Positions 50,586 through 59,841 of a stretch of DNA of 64,000 nucleotides are shown here, one piece after another. The notes beneath the pieces are model-generated. The model did not search any database, was not told the DNA's origin, and was given only the letters and a program-made list of their open reading frames with translations. Made by a program: the position numbers and the translations under genes. How positions within the stretch are numbered: position 1 is the stretch's first letter; each line of letters starts with the position of its first letter. The DNA comes from Ulvibacterium sp965228935 (lineage in GTDB: Bacteria > Bacteroidota > Bacteroidia > Flavobacteriales > Flavobacteriaceae), in contig NZ_OZ245846.1 in assembly GCF_965228935.1 (NCBI RefSeq), forward strand, positions 2,914,001-2,978,000. Reading direction: 5' to 3'.

Positions 50586-52817
50586 CTAAGTATCCATCCC
50601 ATGAATATCCTGTCTGGTGACCGGCATTTTTCGTATTCGTTTACCACTTACGTCAAAAAGGGCATTTAATACCGCTGGAGCCAAAGGTGGTGTCCCCGGT
50701 TCCCCGAGTCCGGTTGGGCGTTCATCGCTTTCAATAAAAACAACCTCTATTTCAGGGGATTCGTCCATTCGGAGGACCTTACAATTGTGGAAATTGGTTT
50801 TTTGAACAATACCGTTTTCTACCTCAAGACCCCCATATTTTAAGGCGGTCAGAGCCCAAATAATGCCCCCTTCAATTTGGCCTTTTCCAAAATGGGGATT
50901 TACCACCATACCACAATGGACCACTGCGGTAACTTTATCCACATGAAAACCACTCTCGGATTCATCAAGGGTAACTTCGGCAATTTCGGCACATATGGTA
51001 TCGCCAAAATTCGAAATGGCGAAGCCCTTGCCTTTTCCTTTGGGCATTTCCTTTTCCCACAGACCATTTTCCTTTACAAACTTCAATACCTCTATATGCC
51101 TTTGCCTGATCAATTTTTTTCGAGGTAGGAAGTAATTCCTTACCCAACCGGGAAACTGACTGGGATCACCCCAATCCACTTCGCGGCTGAGTAATTCAAG
51201 TCGAAAATCGACAGCGTCTTTGCCTAATTTTTCAACCAACTCATCAATGAAGCATTCCTTGGCCAGATTGGCGGAATGTTCCGCTGTACTTCGCCAAGCA
51301 CCTTCTGCGACCAAGGTAGGAACCTTGGCGAGATAGCATCGCATGTGGGGAAATGCGTAATACTGATTCCATTTATTGGACCAGGTGGCGTATCCGGTGG
51401 TGCTAATTGCTATATTCTCCAGTCCCGTTACTTTCCCATCCGAACTTACCGCTGCTTTCAAATAATTCCGTAAACAAGGATGAAAATGGTCGTGCATAAT
51501 CTCGTCCTCCCTGCTCCAAGTGACTTTCACCGGAAGCTTCATCTTTTTGGAAATGAAGGCAGCCTCCATAGACGAATCCACATGATACCGTCTGCCAAAA
51601 GATCCACCGGAATTCAAGATATGAACGGATACCGCATCCGAAGGCAAACCGGTTACATGGGATACCTCCGTATGAACAACACTTGGATCCTGCGCTCCGA
51701 CCCAAATCTCGCAATGATCGCCTTCATAACGGGCCGTGGCATTGATCGGTTCCATTAAGGCATGGGCCTGGTGTGGATTATTGTATTCCGCTTCTATAAT
51801 TTCGTTTCCATTATCCTCAAAAACCTGCTCCATATTTCCAATTTCAAAGGTCATGGGAGCGGTTTTCCTTGCCAGGGCCATTTCTTTTTCCAATAAGACG
51901 ATACTTCTGGTACCATGCTGTCCAAAATCCCATTGGATTTTCAGCAATTTTCTTGCTTTAAAAGCAGTCCATGTTGAATCGGCCACCACGACCACACCCT
52001 CATTGACATAGCCTCTTTTGGGATGGACTTTGGATTGAACTTCTTCAGAGAGTACTAATGGAAATATATCCAGGACACCAGCTACTTTTCTTGCCTCGGT
52101 AGCGTCAAAATCCATAAGTTTCCCTTGGAAGACCGGACATTTTTCTATGGAAGCATACACCATTTCAGGAATGTCCATATCGATTCCGAACCGGGCATTC
52201 CCGGATACTACCTTTTTGGTAATCCTGTTTTTAATTGGCTTACCAATGTAGACGTAGTCCTTTGACTTTTTCAATAGTACTTCCTCTGGTACCGGCAGTT
52301 GGGAAGCAGCTTCCGCCAGTTCACCAAATTCCAATTTTTCATTGGTTGCCAGATTAGTAACAAAACTGTTTTCCACCTTTAGGGCCATAGTATCCACTCC
52401 CCATTGGCTTGCGGCCGCTTGTTTTAGCATATCCCGGGCGGTTGCACCTACTTCCCGAATGGTATCCCAAGTGCGCTCAATGGAACCACTTCCTCCAGTG
52501 GTACCCATTTCTGCCCAAGTATATTGGGGGTCGTAATCCGATTTTTTAATCTGGACTTTGGACCAATCCGCACCCAACTCGTCCGCGAGTATGGTAGGTA
52601 TGGAAGTTCCGGTGCCTTGTCCCATTTCATGCTTGGTGAGCATTATGGTAATAATGCCATTAGCCGCTATGGAAAGGAATTTGTTAAATTCGATTTCTTG
52701 ATCGGACGAGAAGGAATAGGTTTCCTTGTCTTTTACGATAAAAGGTGTGGTCAGGGACATTAGAAGACCTCCTCCGGCGAGTCCCCCTACCTTGATGAAA
52801 TTTCTTCTGGAAGTCAT
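50586..52817 (-). CDS. Xanthine-dehydrogenase-family molybdopterin subunit 1 (IorB-like)
   Basis: This 743-residue exported subunit binds molybdopterin cytosine dinucleotide. A Tat signal with twin Arg (TSRRNFIKVGGLAGG) directs the folded enzyme to the periplasm. Molybdopterin-binding motifs GSFGRRYHVDSS and ENGIVQ-type C-terminal block with GLGEPGTPPLAPAVLNAL (catalytic Glu region) are clear. IorB of isoquinoline 1-oxidoreductase is the archetype; the substrate here is likely an aldehyde or N-heterocycle. The start is the ATG at 52817 before TSRRNF. It is the last gene of a minus-strand operon. Confidence 0.92.
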   Translation of the reverse strand: MTSRRNFIKVGGLAGGGLLMSLTTPFIVKDKETYSFSSDQEIEFNKFLSIAANGIITIMLTKHEMGQGTGTSIPTILADELGADWSKVQIKKSDYDPQYTWAEMGTTGGSGSIERTWDTIREVGATARDMLKQAAASQWGVDTMALKVENSFVTNLATNEKLEFGELAEAASQLPVPEEVLLKKSKDYVYIGKPIKNRITKKVVSGNARFGIDMDIPEMVYASIEKCPVFQGKLMDFDATEARKVAGVLDIFPLVLSEEVQSKVHPKRGYVNEGVVVVADSTWTAFKARKLLKIQWDFGQHGTRSIVLLEKEMALARKTAPMTFEIGNMEQVFEDNGNEIIEAEYNNPHQAHALMEPINATARYEGDHCEIWVGAQDPSVVHTEVSHVTGLPSDAVSVHILNSGGSFGRRYHVDSSMEAAFISKKMKLPVKVTWSREDEIMHDHFHPCLRNYLKAAVSSDGKVTGLENIAISTTGYATWSNKWNQYYAFPHMRCYLAKVPTLVAEGAWRSTAEHSANLAKECFIDELVEKLGKDAVDFRLELLSREVDWGDPSQFPGWVRNYFLPRKKLIRQRHIEVLKFVKENGLWEKEMPKGKGKGFAISNFGDTICAEIAEVTLDESESGFHVDKVTAVVHCGMVVNPHFGKGQIEGGIIWALTALKYGGLEVENGIVQKTNFHNCKVLRMDESPEIEVVFIESDERPTGLGEPGTPPLAPAVLNALFDVSGKRIRKMPVTRQDIHGMDT

Positions 52818-52833
52818 GATTTCTTTTTTACGA

Positions 52834-53397
52834 TTACCACTTTTTGGGTACTTCAACGAACATTTTGATCAATGTTGTCTCCCACATTAAATCAATACTT
52901 GCGGAAGTATTGTCTTTACAGATATCCGAAATGAAAATTGTAAAGGTTTCTACGGGACAGTCTAATGGAAATACAGGGATTTCCAGTCTTAAGACATCTG
53001 CTTTTGGCTTTCTACCTTCACAAGGGTTCCGGAAAATGTCCGCATTGAAGATTACTTCCCAAAGGTTTCTGTTTGGAATGGTATACAGTGCATAAATACC
53101 GTGCTTTAACTTTTGTCCGTTGATTCGTACCGGGTCATTAAAATGGATGGTCGTGGCCTTATTGGCACCCGTTCTCCATTCTTTTCCTTCAATGAGTAAT
53201 TCACCGTATAGTTCCCTTTCCCAAAGGCTTGGTCTGGAATAAATGATTTCAATAGCTGTCATACCTACTTGCTGGTGCACTTTGCATAGCGGGCTTTGAA
53301 TATCATCGGGAATTCTTCCATAGGGACTTGTATCGGCAAAGGAATATGTCGGAAAAAAATCTGCCCTCGTGGCTTCTCTTTTTACTTTTTCTTTCAT
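52834..53397 (-). CDS. DUF2911 domain protein without signal peptide
   Basis: This 187-residue protein matches DUF2911 by IEIIYSRPSLWERELYGELL, EWRTGANKATTIHFNDPV and KLKHGIYALYTIPNRNLWEVIFN. Other members are usually exported, but here no signal peptide is seen (starts MKEKVKREATRADF). It lies between two paralogous molybdopterin subunit genes, so a role in maturation of the exported enzymes is possible; this is inference. Confidence 0.82.
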   Translation of the reverse strand: MKEKVKREATRADFFPTYSFADTSPYGRIPDDIQSPLCKVHQQVGMTAIEIIYSRPSLWERELYGELLIEGKEWRTGANKATTIHFNDPVRINGQKLKHGIYALYTIPNRNLWEVIFNADIFRNPCEGRKPKADVLRLEIPVFPLDCPVETFTIFISDICKDNTSASIDLMWETTLIKMFVEVPKKW

Positions 53398-53506
53398 GAA
53401 TATCGTGTAATTGTTTAAATCGAACCTTCGACTTTTGATTCAAGATCCAGCATATGGTCGTACTACATATTCTTTATGTAGATATCATTTTTTGCCCACT
53501 TTTAAT

Positions 53507-55714
53507 CTATGCATAGCGATACCTTAGTTCTTGTACCGGAATGCGCCTTACCCGAACACCCGAAGCGGCATAAATTCCGTTTAGGACTGCGGGGGTCAAG
53601 GGCGGAACAGCGGTTTCTCCCATCCCCGTTGGGAAAGCATTGCTTTCCACAAAATGTATGGCTATTTCGGGTGCCCCATCGATTCTCAACACTTTATAAT
53701 CGTGGAAATTGGATTGTACCACTTGACCGTTTTTTATGGCAATACCCTCATAGATGAGGTGGGTCAAGGCCCAATAGATACTCCCCTCTACCTGAGCTTT
53801 TGCTCCATTTGGATTGATTACCGTACCGCAATCGACTACTACCGTAATCTTCTTGATTTCCCATACATTGTCTTTTACCGAAATATGGGCTACTTGGCCA
53901 CAAACAGAACTTCGCCACTCGGTAAGCTCCCTACCATAGCCATAGTCACTTATGGCAACGCCCAGACCTTCGTTATCTGGTAATGGACTATTCCAATTCA
54001 CTTTTTTGGATAGTATGTCGAGAACGTTCAGATATCTGGGAATTTGGGTTTTTCTCACCTTGGCACCTCTTGAGTCCTTCCCTGATTCTTCAATTTCGCT
54101 CAACTCCCTTTGTAATAATTCCTTCCTGAACACAATAGGATCCTTCTTGGCTAAATGTGCCATTTCATCAATAAAGCACTCTCTACCAAATATACTGTTA
54201 TGGGCCCCTACGCTTCTCCAGGAACCAAAATGCAATACGGATGTACGAATTGAATGTTCCAATTTGAAATTGGGAATATTGTAGATCATATTGACCCCAG
54301 CTCCCCAAGTATGCGTGGTTATGCCTCTATAGTGGGCCGCTATTAAACTGTTTGCCTTGTCCAGTCCGCCTCTGTAATGTTCTTGTCTAAATGGATGGTA
54401 ACGTCCATGCCGAATTTCATCTTCCCTAGTCCAGGTGAGTTTTACCGGAAGTCTGATTTGCTTGGAGATGAAGACGGCGTGGGTAACAAAATCAGTAAAA
54501 TACCTCCTTCCGAAGCCACCACCACAAGGATAAGGGTGGAAGATGAAGTTTTCCAATTCGATATCCATAATTTTGGATAAATGATAGCAGGTGTATTGTG
54601 GTGATTGTGAGCCTGCCCAAATCTCGCATGTTCCATTTTTTACTTGTGCAATTGCATTTAGCGGTTCCATTAAACCATGGGCTAGATAAGGATTCTCATA
54701 ACCTGCTACCAACTCTTTATGCACTGCATTTTGGAATGAGGTATAGACGTTTCCATTGTGGTATCTTTCTTCAAAATCCTCTTTCAAAGCCTCCTTAAAA
54801 TCTTGTCGTAAGGATGCAGTGTCCTTGTGCCCATATTCTCCATAATTCCATTCGATCGTTTCCTCAAGAATTTTCTTGCCCTTAAAGGCCGCCCATGTAG
54901 AATTGGCAATAACCGCCAAACCAGGTTCGGACCCATTAAAAGCGGAATTTTTTGGAGTACCTGTAAATTCCACTATTTGAGACACCCCATCCAAGGCCAG
55001 TACTTGTAATGGATCATACTGCTTGATTTTCGCATCTTTGGTCGGATATAATACTATGGACGCAAATACCATATCCGGGACTTCCACATCTATTCCGAAT
55101 TTATATTTTCCATTAACAACGGACTTATTTTTTAGGTCCGATATGGGTTTGCCAATCAATTTATAATCTTCGGGATCTTTTAACTTTACATTTTCGGGAG
55201 GTGTTAACAAAGATGCTTTTTTGGCCAACTGGCCATAACCCAAGGCCTTACTATCCCTTTTATTATATACAAAACTTCTTTGTGCGTAACAATCTTCTTT
55301 GTCAATATTCCAGATTTGGGCTGCAGCTTCCAACAACATATTGCGAACGGCGGCTCCGGCTTCGCGCAGAGGATTCCAGCGCACGATTATTGAGCCACTT
55401 CCTCCAGTAGTGAGGCCGTACTCTCCCTTGTAATCGGGAAGTTTGCTATTATATGGAATGAATTCGGTTTCAATTGTTTCCAGGTCGGCTTCGAGTTCCT
55501 CGGCAAGTAACATGGAAAGACTCGTGCATATTCCCTGACCAAGTTCCTGTTGTATTATTCTAAGGGTTATGGTATTATCCGAAGCTATTTTTATATAAAG
55601 ATTGGGCTCAAAAATATAGGGAGAGTTAGTTTTGATGTAATTGTGAAAACTGAATAGAACGCCACTTCCTGCCAGGGCCGAAACCTTAATAAAACTTCTC
55701 CTGGACAAGCTCAT
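53507..55714 (-). CDS. Xanthine-dehydrogenase-family molybdopterin subunit 2 (IorB-like)
   Basis: This 735-residue Tat-dependent subunit (LSRRSFIKVSALAGSG) has motifs GGGFGRRYFTDF, GSWRSVGAHNSIFGRE and C-terminal GMGETAVPPLTPAVLNGI. It is a paralogue of the subunit encoded at 50586. Its gene overlaps the end of the 2Fe-2S subunit gene by 4 bp, so these two should form the core enzyme; the second copy may share the same 2Fe-2S partner. Confidence 0.92.
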   Translation of the reverse strand: MSLSRRSFIKVSALAGSGVLFSFHNYIKTNSPYIFEPNLYIKIASDNTITLRIIQQELGQGICTSLSMLLAEELEADLETIETEFIPYNSKLPDYKGEYGLTTGGSGSIIVRWNPLREAGAAVRNMLLEAAAQIWNIDKEDCYAQRSFVYNKRDSKALGYGQLAKKASLLTPPENVKLKDPEDYKLIGKPISDLKNKSVVNGKYKFGIDVEVPDMVFASIVLYPTKDAKIKQYDPLQVLALDGVSQIVEFTGTPKNSAFNGSEPGLAVIANSTWAAFKGKKILEETIEWNYGEYGHKDTASLRQDFKEALKEDFEERYHNGNVYTSFQNAVHKELVAGYENPYLAHGLMEPLNAIAQVKNGTCEIWAGSQSPQYTCYHLSKIMDIELENFIFHPYPCGGGFGRRYFTDFVTHAVFISKQIRLPVKLTWTREDEIRHGRYHPFRQEHYRGGLDKANSLIAAHYRGITTHTWGAGVNMIYNIPNFKLEHSIRTSVLHFGSWRSVGAHNSIFGRECFIDEMAHLAKKDPIVFRKELLQRELSEIEESGKDSRGAKVRKTQIPRYLNVLDILSKKVNWNSPLPDNEGLGVAISDYGYGRELTEWRSSVCGQVAHISVKDNVWEIKKITVVVDCGTVINPNGAKAQVEGSIYWALTHLIYEGIAIKNGQVVQSNFHDYKVLRIDGAPEIAIHFVESNAFPTGMGETAVPPLTPAVLNGIYAASGVRVRRIPVQELRYRYA

Positions 55715-56175
55715 GACGAAATATCCTTTGCGGCCAATTTTATGGCCTTACGAATTCTGGGATATGTTCCGCAGCGACATATATTCCCTTTCATGGCCCG
55801 ATTGATATCCTCATCAGTGGGATTGGGAATACGATCTAAAAGTGCCGCCGCCGACATTATCTGACCGGAATGGCAATATCCGCATTGGGGTACATCTTCC
55901 TCCTCCCAAGCTTTCTGTACCGGATGATCGGCATTTTGGGACAAGCCTTCTATGGTAATGATATGTTTATCTTGAATACTATCTATGGGCAGGCAACAGG
56001 AACGCATAGGGAGGCCATCCATATGTACCGTACAGGCACCGCATTGCCCTATGCCGCATCCATACTTGGTACCATACAATTTTAAGGTGTCCCTTAACAC
56101 CCATAATAAGGGGGTGTCCGGGGCCACATCAAAGGTGTATCTTTTCTGGTTCACTGTTAATGTATATTGTGGCAT
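55711..56175 (-). CDS. 2Fe-2S subunit of molybdenum hydroxylase (IorA-like)
   Basis: This 154-residue protein carries two 2Fe-2S clusters. The first uses GCGIGQCGACTVHMDG and a later Cys; the second uses CGYCHSGQIM and CRCGTYPRIRKA. It transfers electrons from the molybdenum centre to a cytochrome. No Tat signal is present, so it probably travels with the Tat-tagged large subunit. Only one copy is present for two large subunits. Confidence 0.95.
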   Translation of the reverse strand: MPQYTLTVNQKRYTFDVAPDTPLLWVLRDTLKLYGTKYGCGIGQCGACTVHMDGLPMRSCCLPIDSIQDKHIITIEGLSQNADHPVQKAWEEEDVPQCGYCHSGQIMSAAALLDRIPNPTDEDINRAMKGNICRCGTYPRIRKAIKLAAKDISS

Positions 56176-56178
56176 GAT

Positions 56179-56547
56179 CTACTGATTTTTGATTGAGTCG
56201 ATCTGGGATTCCAAAATAAAATCGGCCTTGTTGTCCCAACTGTTTTGAACATAGTTTAAGACATCGGCGATTTCCTTGTCGTTGACAGAAATGGACCTCA
56301 TACCATTTTCATGACCTGATCCCTCTTTTATTAAAATAATGGCCCTTTGGGTGTGGGCGGTAACGATTCTATCTGGTTTTATCAAGGACGGATATGTTCC
56401 GGGTACACCTTCCCCGGTATCCCGGTGACAACTGATGCAATGAGTAATATAGACTTCCCTTCCACGGGCCAAGCTTTCTTTTTCCTCTTTTGATCGGCAT
56501 GAGAAAGTTGTAACCGTCAGAACCAATACTATAATTTTATACTTCAT
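56179..56547 (-). CDS. Class I cytochrome c lipoprotein
   Basis: This 122-residue lipoprotein (lipobox TTFSC) has one haem motif, CISCH, and a Met-containing C-terminal half (HENGMRSISVNDKEIADVLNYV) that likely supplies the axial ligand. It begins the operon and overlaps nothing; 3 bp separate it from the 2Fe-2S subunit gene. It is the likely electron acceptor of the hydroxylase. Confidence 0.92.
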   Translation of the reverse strand: MKYKIIVLVLTVTTFSCRSKEEKESLARGREVYITHCISCHRDTGEGVPGTYPSLIKPDRIVTAHTQRAIILIKEGSGHENGMRSISVNDKEIADVLNYVQNSWDNKADFILESQIDSIKNQ

Positions 56548-56782
56548 AAGCTCTTCCGTAATTTTTGTTCAAATGAAGTGAGGTGCTCATATGTGTAGCA
56601 AAACTGTTAACTTCATACAACTTAGGGGAAATCTTAACAAATCTGAAATCACTTATGCAAACAGCCATCAAAACTCTGCAAACACAATCCCTTTTGCTGT
56701 CGAGTTTGCTTAAAAAGCCCTGAAGTGGTTGGTGGATGTTTTTAAAAGGGAGAGCTTAACTGACTAGGAAAAATACTTTTGC

Positions 56783-56953
56783 TCACAATTCCGAAGAACT
56801 GATTTTTTCCAAAGTAAGAACGGGAATGAACAAAAACCACCAGATTACCTTGGTCTTTTTAACATCGTGAATTTTTTTGTCAAAGGGCTTGCCCTTATAT
56901 CCCCAAGATCGCAGGGTCTCCTTATAATCGATTTCAGTTCTTTTAAATAACAT
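56783..56953 (-). CDS. Possible 56-residue membrane-associated small protein
   Basis: The frame runs from ATG at 56953 to TGA at 56783. It encodes a charged N-terminal part (YKETLRSWGYKGKPFDKK) and a hydrophobic stretch VIWWFLFIPVLTL that could associate with the membrane. It starts 26 bp after the receptor gene on the same strand, fitting an operon. I do not recognise the sequence and cannot exclude chance. The rest of 56548-56979 holds no further gene I can support. Confidence 0.4.
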   Translation of the reverse strand: MLFKRTEIDYKETLRSWGYKGKPFDKKIHDVKKTKVIWWFLFIPVLTLEKISSSEL

Positions 56954-56979
56954 ACGCTTCCATTAGTCGGTATAACCTG

Positions 56980-59352
56980 TTAATCTTCAAACTCAAACTG
57001 TTTTTCTTTTTTCTTATAGCTATTGAACCTGTAGCTAAGATTGAACCCAAGCACTTGTCTTGGCTGCCTTAACCTGCCTTCGTCCGTAAAATCTACTCCG
57101 CGTCTGGTCTCGTAATATCTACCCGTTCCAAAAACATCACGGTAGCTCATGGAAAATGTCCCTTTTTTTCTTAGGATCGGTGTGCTTAATGAAATGTTTA
57201 GCCAATAGTTGCTAGCCTGTTCGCCCTGCACCGTTTTGATTTTGGAATTGTAGAAGGCATTGAGGTTGAATTGCACTTCTTTTCCCAAATTAAGCCTATT
57301 GTTCAGACGTGCCCTCCATGCATAAAACCGTTGGTCGATTTCTTGATCGAAAAGCGCTCCGGTAATCGTATTGCGAAAGTAAGTACCGGATGCGATTGTT
57401 TGTAACCATGGGGTAGGTTTGATGTCAAGGGAAGTTTCCACACCATAGAATTTTGAATTGTCGATATTTACGGGCCCTCCTTCAAGAATACCCGTTTCTG
57501 TGTTCAAACGTTGCCCATGGGTTATCTCGTTCGCCGTGGTTCGGTAAAATCCTTCAAGAACGGCTGTAACTTTTTTAAGTCGATGCATATGCGATAGTTC
57601 AAATGAGCTGATGAGGGCAGGGATCAAATTGGGGTTTCCTCCATAACTTATGAAGTTGTTGCTCCAATTCAGATAAGGTTGTAATCGAAACATCGATGGT
57701 CTTCTGATCCGCCTGGAATAACTTAATTTGATCTCTCTTTTGTCCCTTATCTTTTTTGAAAGATGAAAGCTCGGGAAAAGGTTGACCCTCTTAAAGGCAT
57801 AGCTCATGTCCGACCCCAACTGTTCAATAAGACGGGTATAGTATTCCACTCGAAGACCCGCTTGAAAATCCAAGTTAAATAGCTGATCCATAAAGGTTCC
57901 ATAACCGGCATACGTACCGGTCTTTACCGTAAAACGATCCAAGGCAAAAGGTGAAGGTTCGGGAAGAAAGGTCTCCGTTTCCCGTGTACTGGTCCGTGAA
58001 ATCCCTAGAATATCTATCCCAGTCTCCCATTTGGCATTTTCATGGATCGGTTTGGAATAGTCTACGGTCAAGTTTATCTGATGATGATCGCTAAGGACAT
58101 CCTGAAAACTATCGGCACTGAGGTTTTCCTGTTGTAGGCTTTCGTATTCCTTAAAAAATTGCCGCTCTTCAATAGGTTGATCAAAATAGGTAAGCAAGCT
58201 TTTCAGTTCATGGCCTTCATCATCGAATTTCAATAGGTCATACAGACTTAGGGCATAAGTATGTCTTTTGGTAATACCCTTTACTTGTGAAAAGAAAGGA
58301 ACGGAATTCGGTTCCAAAAAGATATGTCGTGTTTGGATATCAAATTGGTTGTCCCTTTGAATATATCTGCCGGCCAAGGTAATCGTATGCCTTTCATTTA
58401 AGGAATAATCAAGATCCAGTGAAATCCTACTCCTGGTCCATGGCACGGGATTCCTAAACAAATTTTGCATATCCACCTGGCTCGCACGGCTAAGGAAACC
58501 GATCATGTTAAACACATAGCGCTGATCCCTAAAACTTATCGTGGAGGTAAGGCTGTATTTCTTTCTTTTGTAGCTTAAAGTCGTATTGAGGTTATAGGGC
58601 TGATATTCCCCTATTCCCCTGTTAAAACCATAATTTACCAGGCCGGAAAGACCAAGTCCTTCCCCTTTTTTTAAGATCAGGTTAATTATTCCCGAAGTAT
58701 TTCCGGCCCGATATTTGGCCGATGGATTTGTAATGAGTTCCACCCTTTCGATTTCTGCGGCCGTATATTGCTGTAATGCCTCACTACCATTGAGGGGTGA
58801 AGGTTTGCCATCGATTAATACTTGAAAATTTTGACTACCGCGTAGACTTACATTTCCCTGGGCATCGGCATCAACGGAAGGCAAAATTCGTAAGGCCTCG
58901 GATAATTGCACATTGCTGGCAACGCCTAGTTTTGCTACATCGATTACCTTACGGTCTACTTTGTATTCCACCGCCGCCCTTTCGGACACCACTTCCACGC
59001 CTTCCAGAGCAATGGATTGTGGTTGAACATATAAGGTACCAATATCCATGTGTGGTTTTGAGTCATCCAGAATGATATCCGGTACAACATGTTCCCCAAA
59101 GCCCAACATACTTATTTTTATATAGTATAGGCCGGGCCCAGAGGCTTTTATATGGAAGTGTCCTGTATCGTCTGAGATGACGCCATTTACGAGGGCGGAG
59201 TCGATTTGTGTATAAAGCGCCGCCGTGGCATAGGCGATTGGCTCGGTGGTTCCTTCGTGCGATACCTTTCCCTCCACACCATATTCCTGCCCGAAAAAGA
59301 CGGTTATATTGGACCACAGTATAATAATGGCGAATTGATGGTGCTTTGGCAT
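56980..59352 (-). CDS. Outer-membrane beta-barrel receptor (TonB-dependent-like)
   Basis: This 790-residue protein has a signal peptide (FAIIILWSNITVFFGQ). A carboxypeptidase-regulatory-like domain (about 25-110) precedes a plug domain with LRGSQNFQVLIDGKPSPLNG (about 165-185). A large OMP_b-brl_3 barrel (about 230-790) ends with the C-terminal aromatic pattern LGFNLSYRFN. It probably takes up or senses a ligand across the outer membrane. The ATG at 59352 is preferred over a GTG at 59361. The gene is divergent from lytS, sharing the repeat-rich intergenic region. Confidence 0.9.
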   Translation of the reverse strand: MPKHHQFAIIILWSNITVFFGQEYGVEGKVSHEGTTEPIAYATAALYTQIDSALVNGVISDDTGHFHIKASGPGLYYIKISMLGFGEHVVPDIILDDSKPHMDIGTLYVQPQSIALEGVEVVSERAAVEYKVDRKVIDVAKLGVASNVQLSEALRILPSVDADAQGNVSLRGSQNFQVLIDGKPSPLNGSEALQQYTAAEIERVELITNPSAKYRAGNTSGIINLILKKGEGLGLSGLVNYGFNRGIGEYQPYNLNTTLSYKRKKYSLTSTISFRDQRYVFNMIGFLSRASQVDMQNLFRNPVPWTRSRISLDLDYSLNERHTITLAGRYIQRDNQFDIQTRHIFLEPNSVPFFSQVKGITKRHTYALSLYDLLKFDDEGHELKSLLTYFDQPIEERQFFKEYESLQQENLSADSFQDVLSDHHQINLTVDYSKPIHENAKWETGIDILGISRTSTRETETFLPEPSPFALDRFTVKTGTYAGYGTFMDQLFNLDFQAGLRVEYYTRLIEQLGSDMSYAFKRVNLFPSFHLSKKIRDKREIKLSYSRRIRRPSMFRLQPYLNWSNNFISYGGNPNLIPALISSFELSHMHRLKKVTAVLEGFYRTTANEITHGQRLNTETGILEGGPVNIDNSKFYGVETSLDIKPTPWLQTIASGTYFRNTITGALFDQEIDQRFYAWRARLNNRLNLGKEVQFNLNAFYNSKIKTVQGEQASNYWLNISLSTPILRKKGTFSMSYRDVFGTGRYYETRRGVDFTDEGRLRQPRQVLGFNLSYRFNSYKKKEKQFEFED

Positions 59353-59462
59353 TCTACACACTTAAATTCCCAATCTTACCATAGTTTTGTCCGGATTGGA
59401 AATAGGATATACCAAAGCGCCTTACAAATAGGCCAAATGCGCTAATATACAGGCAAAACCGG

Positions 59463-59514
59463 TTTGCAGATTGATTCCAAAGGACCGCCTATCCACTTAT
59501 ACATTTTGCAGATT
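59463..59514. repeat. Repeat pair 1: TTTGCAGATT twice, 42 bp apart
   Basis: TTTGCAGATT at 59463-59472 and again at 59505-59514. The pair lies 111 bp upstream of the receptor start. The same 10-mer and the same spacing recur at 59746, suggesting binding sites for one regulator. Confidence 0.6.
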
Positions 59515-59745
59515 AAAACAAGGTGAAGTGAAAGAACCTATACTAAATATCTAATTTTGAGTATATTAAGTGCAATTTCAATTCAAAAGTCTTTCTTGTC
59601 TACGGATAGCATTGGTCGTCCAAGGGGAATTACTTTTACTTCTTTGGAAAGAATGGTCAACGGAATGTAGACCATCTCTAAAGGATTTGAATGGGGAAAC
59701 AGATTGCTATGGAGAATGCCTGTTTTCTGGCTACTTTCTGAATCG

Positions 59746-59797
59746 TTTGCAGATTAAATACCATAGATCGCAGAGCGACAATGATACTTTGTAGATT
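59746..59797. repeat. Repeat pair 2: TTTGCAGATT and TTTGTAGATT, 42 bp apart
   Basis: TTTGCAGATT at 59746-59755 and the one-mismatch copy TTTGTAGATT at 59788-59797. The pair ends 44 bp before the lytS ATG. Both pairs are in the same orientation. No further gene is seen in 59353-59841. Confidence 0.6.
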
Positions 59798-59841
59798 ATT
59801 TATATGTTTTGTGAACAGTACTTGGTAACTTGTATTTTGGA

